NCBI GenBank assembly: GCA_035442025.1
Contig: DAORPQ010000032.1
Location: forward strand, 1 to 30,802
From: Competibacter_A sp003527885
GTDB lineage: Bacteria > Pseudomonadota > Gammaproteobacteria > Competibacterales > Competibacteraceae
Direction: 5' to 3'
DNA: 30,802 nucleotides
Part shown: positions 15,489-21,208 of the stretch, piece after piece
How positions within the stretch are numbered: the first letter of the stretch is position 1
How the letters are laid out: each line of letters opens with the position of its first letter
Notes under the pieces: model-generated
What the model was told of the DNA's origin: nothing
Seen by the model: the letters and a program-made list of their open reading frames with translations, nothing else
The model's database searches: none
Position numbers and translations under genes: made by a program

Positions 15489-16370
15489 ATGAACAGCACC
15501 ACTTATGAAGCATTCAGCACGCTTCCACAGTATGTCGAAGCGAATGAAAAATTCCTCGGACGACAACCCCTCGGCCACCTGAGCCGCATCCTGGACCTGG
15601 CTTGCGGCAACGGCGCGGTCAGCGAGTTGCTGGTCAAGGCGGCGCCCCAGGCGGATTTGAACGGCCTGGATCGGGACCCGGTGCAAATCGAGCTGGCGAT
15701 CCGTCGCTTCGAGCAACTCGGTTATCGCGTCAGCCGTTCCGCGCAAACCGGCGCCCGCTGCGCCGCCGGCAAACCCGCCGTGGCTTTCGCCGTGGCGCCC
15801 GCCGACGAGCCGCCTTTTCCAGAAGCGGCGTTCGACGGCGTGGTGATCGCCAACGCCATCCACATGCTGCCCGACAAGGAAAAGCTGGTTGCCGCCGCCT
15901 GGCGCGTTCTCGAACCCGGCGGCTTGTTCGGCTTCAATTCGGCATTCTATGCAGGAACCTTTCCAGAAGGCACCCATCAATTTTATGTCGGCTGGCTCAA
16001 TGAGGCCGTCCGCCATATTCAAACCCTCAGCGACCGGCTGCAAGCTGAAGGACAACCGCCGATCCGGCGGGTTCGCGACAAAAACCGCAAGGCGTTCCGC
16101 AACCGTTGGCACAGCACGGCGGAATGGGTCGCGCTGCTGGAGCGGCAAGGTTTTCAAGTCAACGATTTAAATGAACGGGTCGTCATGCTGGACGGCCATT
16201 GCTTTGCGGCCATCGGAGCCTACGCGGGGTTCGCTGAAGTACTGCTGAACGGTTACCCCGTCGAAACGGCTGCCACCGCCTTGCAAAAAACGGCCCATAC
16301 GGCGCTCGCCGCCACCGGCGTCTCCGCTGTGCCACGCAACTGGCTGGAGCTGTGGGCGATCAAAAAATAA
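15489..16370 (+). CDS. SAM-dependent methyltransferase
   Basis: A 293-residue class I methyltransferase. Motif I is ILDLACGNG (34-42). The acidic residue that binds the SAM ribose follows in NGLDRDP (about 58-64). A typical post-I region reads FDGVVIANAIHMLPDKEKLVAAAWRVLEPGG (about 117-147), split by the usual conserved Leu-Pro. The C-terminal third, from about 165, is probably the substrate-recognition part. No membrane segment is seen. It starts 54 bp after the ACP gene; its Shine-Dalgarno is weak. In context it probably methylates a carboxyl, hydroxyl or carbon of the ACP-bound or released chain, but the target is not predictable. Confidence 0.85.
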   Translation: MNSTTYEAFSTLPQYVEANEKFLGRQPLGHLSRILDLACGNGAVSELLVKAAPQADLNGLDRDPVQIELAIRRFEQLGYRVSRSAQTGARCAAGKPAVAFAVAPADEPPFPEAAFDGVVIANAIHMLPDKEKLVAAAWRVLEPGGLFGFNSAFYAGTFPEGTHQFYVGWLNEAVRHIQTLSDRLQAEGQPPIRRVRDKNRKAFRNRWHSTAEWVALLERQGFQVNDLNERVVMLDGHCFAAIGAYAGFAEVLLNGYPVETAATALQKTAHTALAATGVSAVPRNWLELWAIKK

Positions 16371-16407
16371 CTGTAAAATAATAGCTTAAACTCTTCAGGA
16401 CAAGCTC

Positions 16408-17214
16408 ATGCAGATTTCATCGTCCACCGGATCCGCCAACCACCCATTGCGGGATGCCGTCGCCATCGTCACCGGCGGCGCCAGCGGCATCGGTCGCGCC
16501 ACCGGTCAGGCGCTCGCCCGCGTCGGCGCGCGCGTGGTCGTGATCGACCTCGCTCAAGCCCGGATCGACGCCGTGCTGGCGGACTTGGGGGCGGGGCCGG
16601 AGGGCGGTCATCTGGGGCTGGCGGTGGATGTGCGCTCCGAAGCCGACACCCGGCGGATGGCCGAGCAGACCCTGGAGAGCTTCGGGCGCATCGACATCCT
16701 GGTCGCCTGCGCCGGCATCCTGCGCGGCGACGGTGGCACCCTCAAACCGCTGGCCCAGCTCGCCACCCCGGAATGGGATCAGGTCATCGACACCAACCTG
16801 CGCGGCCTGTTCCTGTGCAACCGCGCCGTCCTGCCCGCCATGATCCGCCAGCGGCGCGGCGACATCATCAACCTCTCCTCGGTCTCCGGCCGTCAGGGCC
16901 GCGCCCACGACGCCCCCTATTGCGCCTCCAAGTTCGGCGTCATCGGCCTCTCCGAATCCCTCGCCGCCGAGGTCCAACAGTTCGGCGTCCGCGTCCAAAC
17001 CGTCTTGCCGGGCGCGGTGGCCACGCCGATCTGGCGGCAGAACCATCCCATCCCGGCACCGGCCAACGCCCTGCCGCCGGAGCGGGTGGCGGACTTGATC
17101 CTGTTCATGCTGGCCCTGCCGCCCGACACCCAGATTCTCGCCCCCGTGATCGCGCCGTTACAGGTGCGCCGGCGCGGCGTGGGCAAGGCGGCGAAAAACG
17201 ATCCCGCCGGTTGA
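16408..17214 (+). CDS. SDR-family oxidoreductase, copy 1
   Basis: A 268-residue short-chain dehydrogenase/reductase. The nucleotide-binding motif is TGGASGIG (22-29), with VIDL after beta-2 (45-48). The catalytic set is S158 (NLSSVSG), Y171 and K175 (YCASK), and N130 lies in DTNLRG. An acidic Asp after beta-2 often signals NAD(H) preference. It is FabG-like in length and layout and could reduce or oxidise a keto/hydroxy acyl intermediate; FabG-type specificity is not proven. CAGGA precedes the start by 7 nt. Residues about 65-246 are encoded by a segment repeated base for base in the next gene. Its C-terminus (MARRRGVGKAAKN-like basic tail) differs from copy 2. Confidence 0.9.
   Translation: MQISSSTGSANHPLRDAVAIVTGGASGIGRATGQALARVGARVVVIDLAQARIDAVLADLGAGPEGGHLGLAVDVRSEADTRRMAEQTLESFGRIDILVACAGILRGDGGTLKPLAQLATPEWDQVIDTNLRGLFLCNRAVLPAMIRQRRGDIINLSSVSGRQGRAHDAPYCASKFGVIGLSESLAAEVQQFGVRVQTVLPGAVATPIWRQNHPIPAPANALPPERVADLILFMLALPPDTQILAPVIAPLQVRRRGVGKAAKNDPAG
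16602..17146 (+). repeat. Perfect 545-bp direct repeat, copy 1
   Basis: Identical at every base to 17412-17956, offset by 810 bp. It covers most of SDR copy 1, from GGHLGLAVDV to QILAP. The flanks in both directions are diverged yet remain in the same register. Confidence 0.97.
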
Positions 17215-17229
17215 AGCGGCCGCTCCGCC

Positions 17230-17988
17230 GTGCCGAATTCCGCTTTACGGGAAGCGCTGCGCGACCGGGTGGCCCTCGTCACCGGCGGCGCCAGCGGCAT
17301 CGGTCTGGCGGTCGCTCACGCCCTGGCTGACGCCGGGGCCTGCGTCGTGGTAACGGGCAAGAACCAGAGCCGGATCGAGGCCGTGGCGCGGGAACTGGCG
17401 AGCGCGCCGCGGGGCGGTCATCTGGGGCTGGCGGTGGATGTGCGCTCCGAAGCCGACACCCGGCGGATGGCCGAGCAGACCCTGGAGAGCTTCGGGCGCA
17501 TCGACATCCTGGTCGCCTGCGCCGGCATCCTGCGCGGCGACGGTGGCACCCTCAAACCGCTGGCCCAGCTCGCCACCCCGGAATGGGATCAGGTCATCGA
17601 CACCAACCTGCGCGGCCTGTTCCTGTGCAACCGCGCCGTCCTGCCCGCCATGATCCGCCAGCGGCGCGGCGACATCATCAACCTCTCCTCGGTCTCCGGC
17701 CGTCAGGGCCGCGCCCACGACGCCCCCTATTGCGCCTCCAAGTTCGGCGTCATCGGCCTCTCCGAATCCCTCGCCGCCGAGGTCCAACAGTTCGGCGTCC
17801 GCGTCCAAACCGTCTTGCCGGGCGCGGTGGCCACGCCGATCTGGCGGCAGAACCATCCCATCCCGGCACCGGCCAACGCCCTGCCGCCGGAGCGGGTGGC
17901 GGACTTGATCCTGTTCATGCTGGCCCTGCCGCCCGACACCCAGATTCTCGCCCCCGCGATCGTTCCGTTTCCGGCTTCCAACCCCTGA
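17230..17988 (+). CDS. SDR-family oxidoreductase, copy 2
   Basis: A 252-residue SDR with TGGASGIG (18-25), S154, Y167 and K171. It uses GTG at 17230, 15 bp after the stop of copy 1, with no good Shine-Dalgarno, so coupling to copy 1 is likely. Its N-terminal 61 residues differ strongly from copy 1: after beta-2 it reads VTGKNQSR instead of VIDLAQAR. That changes the residue expected to select NAD versus NADP (Asp in copy 1, Gly/Lys in copy 2). The remaining part, including the active site and substrate pocket, is identical to copy 1 at the DNA level. The two enzymes may therefore act on the same substrate with different cofactors, which is inference. Confidence 0.9.
   Translation: MPNSALREALRDRVALVTGGASGIGLAVAHALADAGACVVVTGKNQSRIEAVARELASAPRGGHLGLAVDVRSEADTRRMAEQTLESFGRIDILVACAGILRGDGGTLKPLAQLATPEWDQVIDTNLRGLFLCNRAVLPAMIRQRRGDIINLSSVSGRQGRAHDAPYCASKFGVIGLSESLAAEVQQFGVRVQTVLPGAVATPIWRQNHPIPAPANALPPERVADLILFMLALPPDTQILAPAIVPFPASNP
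17412..17956 (+). repeat. Perfect 545-bp direct repeat, copy 2
   Basis: Base-for-base copy of 16602-17146, including all third codon positions. It ends at CCCCCG, after which the two genes diverge. Recent duplication or gene conversion explains this better than selection on the protein. Confidence 0.97.
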
Positions 17989-18017
17989 TTGACATTGCTC
18001 CGGTAACCTTGAATAAT
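17989..18017 (+). promoter_or_regulatory. Candidate sigma-70 promoter upstream of rtcB
   Basis: TTGACA (17989-17994, a perfect -35) and AATAAT (18012-18017) are separated by 17 bp. It starts right after the SDR stop codon and about 223 bp before rtcB, implying a long 5' leader. Confidence 0.5.
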
Positions 18018-18066
18018 CGCGCGCCGCCACCGGCTGCAAACCCACCCGTCTCTGGAAGGTGACCCC

Positions 18067-18096
18067 ATGCTCAAACCGCAATTCGCCACCCCATAA
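18067..18096 (+). other. Possible leader peptide in the rtcB 5' region
   Basis: ATG at 18067 opens a nine-residue frame (MLKPQFATP) ending TAA, preceded by a good Shine-Dalgarno (GGAAGGTGA) 5-7 nt upstream. It is followed at once by a strong hairpin (18097-18123) and later by a terminator-like hairpin. That is the architecture of an attenuation leader, but no regulatory codon run is evident. Confidence 0.35.
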
Positions 18097-18123
18097 CGCC
18101 TTCCGAGCGGTCCTCGGCAGGCG
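18097..18123 (+). other. GC-rich hairpin just after the leader ORF
   Basis: CGCCT-T-CCGAG pairs with CTCGG-C-AGGCG around the loop CGGTC. A smaller hairpin, GGTTC-CCC-GAACC, follows at 18142-18154. Both lie between the leader ORF and the terminator-like hairpin. Confidence 0.5.
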
Positions 18124-18156
18124 CCCGTTGTCTTCCGAGCCGGTTCCCCGAACCAG

Positions 18157-18194
18157 AAAAACCCTGGATGACAACCCGTCAGCCAGGGTTTTTT
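18157..18194 (+). terminator. Rho-independent terminator-like hairpin upstream of rtcB
   Basis: AAAAACCCTGG pairs with CCAGGGTTTTT, extended inward by TGAC/GTCA across one mismatch, and followed by a run of T. It may end the SDR operon, or act as an attenuator in the rtcB leader if the 17989 promoter is real. Confidence 0.7.
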
Positions 18195-18239
18195 GTTGGG
18201 GCGTCCGATCGAGCGCTTTCATTGCAGCGAGTAACCATC

Positions 18240-19439
18240 ATGCCTATCCAACGGATTATCACCAAGGCCAAGGCACCGGTCAAAATCTACACCGACGACG
18301 TGGACCCGCAAGCCTTGACGCAGTTGACCAACATCGCGCAACTGCCGTTCATCCACAGCCATGTGGCGGCGATGCCCGATGTCCATGTCGGTATCGGCGC
18401 GACCGTGGGCGCGGTCATCCCGACCAAAGGCGCCATCATCCCGGCGGCGGTCGGGGTCGATATCGGCTGCGGGATGAACGCGGTACGGCTCAGCCTCAAG
18501 GCCAGCCAGTTGCCGGATAACTTGAAGCCGGTGCGCGCGGCCATCGAAGCGACGGTGCCGGTCGGTTTCGCCATGCACGCCGACAAGCCCGGTGTGCCGG
18601 CTTCAGCGGTTCGCGCCCTGGACGGCGGCCTGGAGCGCATCGTCGGCAAGCATCCCGGTATCCTCAAGATGCAGAAAAACGTCGAACGGACTTGGGCGCA
18701 GCAGTTGGGCACGCTGGGAGGCGGCAATCACTTCATCGAACTGTGTCTGGACGAAAATCAGGACGTATGGGTGATGCTGCACTCCGGCAGCCGCGGCATC
18801 GGCAACATCATCGGCCGCTACTTCATCGATCTGGCGCGCAAGGACATGGGCCAGCACATCGCCAGCCTGCCGGATCGCGATCTGGCCTACCTGCAAGAAG
18901 GCGCGAAACACTTCGACGATTACGTGGAGGCGGTGCGGTGGGCGCAAGATTACGCCACGACCAACCGCCGCGAGATGATGAAGTTGATTTTGGATGCCTT
19001 GGGCCGGCAGTTGCCGCCGTTTACCCTAACCCGCGAGGCGATCAACTGCCATCACAACTACGTGGCCGTGGAGCGGCATTTTGAGGAAGAGGTGTTCGTC
19101 ACCCGCAAGGGCGCGATCCGCGCCGGCGCGGGCGAATTGGGCATCATCCCCGGCAGCATGGGGGCCAAATCCTACATCGTGCGCGGCAAGGGCGAACCGC
19201 AATCGTTCTGCTCCTGCTCGCACGGCGCGGGCCGGCGCTTGAGCCGGGGCAAAGCCAAGAAAACCTTCGACCCGCAGGACTTGATCGCGCAAACCGCCGG
19301 GGTGGAATGCCGCAAGGACGCGGGCGTGCTCGATGAAATTCCGGGCGCGTACAAGGACATCGACCAAGTGATGGCCCATCAGGCGGATTTGGTCGAGGTG
19401 GTTCACACCCTCAAGCAAGTGGTCTGCGTGAAAGGATAG
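18240..19439 (+). CDS. rtcB: RtcB-type RNA ligase
   Basis: A 399-residue RtcB that joins RNA 2',3'-cyclic phosphate or 3'-phosphate ends to 5'-OH ends, using GTP and Mn2+. It is in line with the E. coli protein throughout: VIPTKGAIIPAAVGVDIGCGMNA near the N-terminus (metal-binding Asp/Cys), GTLGGGNHFIE, HSGSRGIGN, INCHHNYV, CSCSHGAGR (region of the guanylylated His) and the closing QVVCVKG. All metal-binding His/Cys/Asp positions that I can place are present. The frame is open to 18168, but the family N-terminus begins at ATG 18240. No rtcA or rtcR is in the window, and no PrfH neighbour is seen, so this looks like a stand-alone copy. Confidence 0.97.
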   Translation: MPIQRIITKAKAPVKIYTDDVDPQALTQLTNIAQLPFIHSHVAAMPDVHVGIGATVGAVIPTKGAIIPAAVGVDIGCGMNAVRLSLKASQLPDNLKPVRAAIEATVPVGFAMHADKPGVPASAVRALDGGLERIVGKHPGILKMQKNVERTWAQQLGTLGGGNHFIELCLDENQDVWVMLHSGSRGIGNIIGRYFIDLARKDMGQHIASLPDRDLAYLQEGAKHFDDYVEAVRWAQDYATTNRREMMKLILDALGRQLPPFTLTREAINCHHNYVAVERHFEEEVFVTRKGAIRAGAGELGIIPGSMGAKSYIVRGKGEPQSFCSCSHGAGRRLSRGKAKKTFDPQDLIAQTAGVECRKDAGVLDEIPGAYKDIDQVMAHQADLVEVVHTLKQVVCVKG

Positions 19440-19464
19440 CCCGCTAGACCCACCTTGCATGACA

Positions 19465-19491
19465 CCCCTCCCCGTGCTGGCGGGTGAGGGG
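19465..19491 (+). terminator. GC-rich hairpin after rtcB (possible terminator or REP-like element)
   Basis: CCCCTCCCCG pairs with CGGG-T-GAGGGG around a six-base loop, 25 bp after the rtcB stop. There is no T-run, so intrinsic termination is doubtful. Confidence 0.35.
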
Positions 19492-19511
19492 CTCATCTGG
19501 AGACTCCCGCC

Positions 19512-19652
19512 ATGCGCAAACGCCGCAACCCCGTCGCTACCGCGCCGATCCTGCGCAAGGGCGGCGCGCACCAGCCATCCCGCTCGGCGGATCGCGCCAA
19601 GCTCCGCGCCCAGCTCAAACGGGAGACCTCGCAATGGCGACCTTCGCAGTGA
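19512..19652 (+). CDS. Small basic protein, 46 residues
   Basis: ATG at 19512 has a good Shine-Dalgarno (TGGAGA, about 8 nt upstream) and opens a 46-codon frame starting MRKRRNPVATAPILRKGG and rich in Arg, Lys, Gln and Ser, ending in SQWRPSQ. Very small basic proteins beginning with an RNP-type N-terminus are found in many proteobacteria, but I do not know a proven function. High charge suggests RNA or ribosome association (inference). It follows rtcB by 72 bp and converges on the DUF2782 gene. Confidence 0.5.
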   Translation: MRKRRNPVATAPILRKGGAHQPSRSADRAKLRAQLKRETSQWRPSQ

Positions 19653-19682
19653 GCCGGGGCTGTTAACTTTCGGCCGCGGCGC

Positions 19683-20024
19683 TCACCAGCGCAGCAACAC
19701 CCACGCCGGAATCAACATCCCGTCCTCAAGCTCGCTGTAGCGGGTCTCGTAATTGCCGTCTCCGTCGGTATCCACCAGATAATAAGGCACTCCCCTGGCC
19801 GGTACGATCTTGACCATATAGAGGATGCCTCCGGCCCGATATTCCTCGATACTCCCCCGGTCACCGCGCTGCCGGATGGTGACTTCCGGCGCCGGCGCGT
19901 TCGATTCCCGGCCGGTCTCGGGAGGTCCGTCGGGAACAGGTTCCAGTCCGGCTGGATCGGGCTTTTCTTGAGCCCAGCTCAGACTCGCCAGCAGCAGTAG
20001 AAACAACGACAACCGCGAACGCAT
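19683..20024 (-). CDS. DUF2782 family exported protein
   Basis: A 113-residue protein with a clear signal peptide (MRSRLSLFLLLLASLSWAQ, 1-19), a Pro/Glu-rich linker, then the DUF2782 core: VTIRQRGDRGSIEEYRAGG, LYMVKIVP and YYLVDTDGDGNYETR, ending AWVLLRW. The function of the family is unknown; the protein should act in the periplasm. The frame extends upstream to 20096, but ATG 20024 has GAGGGA 6 nt ahead and starts the signal peptide directly. In pseudomonads and relatives this gene usually sits next to polA (from memory). Here it is separated from polA by the heme-oxygenase-fold gene. Confidence 0.88.
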   Translation of the reverse strand: MRSRLSLFLLLLASLSWAQEKPDPAGLEPVPDGPPETGRESNAPAPEVTIRQRGDRGSIEEYRAGGILYMVKIVPARGVPYYLVDTDGDGNYETRYSELEDGMLIPAWVLLRW

Positions 20025-20428
20025 GGTCAATCCCTCACAGTGGCCGACCGGGCAAACCGGTCGCTCCGGTCGAGTGGAATCGCGCGGATCCATCATTTCT
20101 CAGCACCGGACATTTGTCCAGCCGCCAGAGTAGCGCGCCTTTTCGAATTTGCATTTTTACAAATCCTTTCAGCCGCTCTCCCAAAACCGTTTGATCCGTG
20201 CAGGGAAGAAACCTCAAACCAAAAGTAGCCTATCTCGGAAAAAAGGTGTAATATTTTTGAAATTAATTAACCTGTATAGCATTATTTTTATATTCTCAAT
20301 AATATACATTTATTATATATTAACCGATTAATTCGCTTTAGTGTATATTAGATGTTATATTTGGAAAAACCGGGATTTCAGACGAATTGTCGGTTTGCTT
20401 TTCATAGTTGAAGCGGCGGGGGTAACAA
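20025..20428. other. Spacer with an AT-rich island between divergent genes
   Basis: This 404-bp stretch holds no convincing gene. About 20229-20365 is strikingly AT-rich against the GC-rich surroundings, with runs such as AATTAATTAACC and the near-palindrome AATATACATTTATTATATATT. It probably carries promoter or regulatory DNA for the flanking divergent genes, or marks a recent insertion edge. Confidence 0.6.
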
Positions 20429-21163
20429 ATGCACGCGAGTCTGTTTTTCGACGATGACACAGCTTTTTTTGCAATGGCGGACCTGCGCGCCATCGCGCGC
20501 GACGGGATGCGGTCCTCTTCGTTGATCCGCCGCGCGGGGCGCGGTGAAATGAGCGCTAGCGAAGCGTTACATATCGGGTTCTGGCCGTTCGTACGCGAGT
20601 TTGAAATCGCCATCGACAAGCAACGGTTACCGCGAGATCCGTTGAAGCGGCGGTTTTGTGGCGCCGGTCGAGAGCGGGTCAATCAAACCTTCACCGAATT
20701 GGCTAGAGCGGTGGCGGTCATGAAACAAGAAGAGGGCTCACATGCCAGCCACTGGAAGAAAGACGCCCAATGCCTGGGCCTGTCGGACCTCGATGGACCC
20801 CTGCTTCCCAGCGTTCGGACCCTGATCGAATCGTCCTACTCCAAGGATCTGCCGCGCTTTTTCTCGGTGCTTGCGGGCACCGAGTTCGTGGCGGAGGAGC
20901 TGTCGGCCTTTTTAACCGGCCAGCCCGCTTTTTTGGAGCGCTTTTCCCGCAAGCGCTGGATCTGGGGGGAGGTGCACCTCATCCCGCATGATGACGGCCC
21001 CTCTCATCTGGAGATCGACCTGGATTTGGCGCGGGCTTATTCGGCGGATGACGGCACGGCCAAAACGCGCATCGAAACGATGGTGGTCGAAACGATCATG
21101 CTGTTCGACCGATGCGCCCGCGAAATCGAAGAGGTGCTGGCGTCCAGGGATTACGCGACCTAA
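20429..21163 (+). CDS. Heme-oxygenase/TenA-fold protein, possible diiron oxidase
   Basis: A 244-residue all-helical protein resembling the TenA/PqqC/heme-oxygenase fold. Candidate metal or active-site residues are E101/E102 with H105 and H108 (QEEGSHASHW), E152/E156 (GTEFVAEEL), and a late cluster at 183-199 (HLIPHDDGPSHLEID, giving D189, H193, E195 and D197). Such Glu/His/Asp sets occur in heme-oxygenase-like diiron oxidases, but my assignment is by pattern only. The start has GGGGG 7-8 nt upstream. It faces polA tail to tail and lies in reverse orientation to polA and the DUF2782 gene. The substrate is unknown; a TenA- or PqqC-like role is less likely because their typical catalytic Cys/His patterns are not evident. 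Confidence 0.55.
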   Translation: MHASLFFDDDTAFFAMADLRAIARDGMRSSSLIRRAGRGEMSASEALHIGFWPFVREFEIAIDKQRLPRDPLKRRFCGAGRERVNQTFTELARAVAVMKQEEGSHASHWKKDAQCLGLSDLDGPLLPSVRTLIESSYSKDLPRFFSVLAGTEFVAEELSAFLTGQPAFLERFSRKRWIWGEVHLIPHDDGPSHLEIDLDLARAYSADDGTAKTRIETMVVETIMLFDRCAREIEEVLASRDYAT

Positions 21164-21208
21164 CGGCAGCGCTATCGCATCGCGGCAGCACCGCTTTGTC
21201 GGGCCACC

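Noticed and set aside
16602..17956. Insertion sequence or integron-type repeat
   Set aside because: The 545-bp repeat is SDR coding sequence, with no inverted ends or transposase; gene duplication or conversion explains it.
17245..18222. 325-codon minus-strand frame across the SDR repeat
   Set aside because: Antisense to SDR copy 2 and partly repeated antisense to copy 1; repetition follows from the DNA duplication, not from a gene.
20229..20365. Replication origin or phage attachment site in the AT-rich island
   Set aside because: No DnaA-box cluster, iterons, integrase or paired att repeat could be found.
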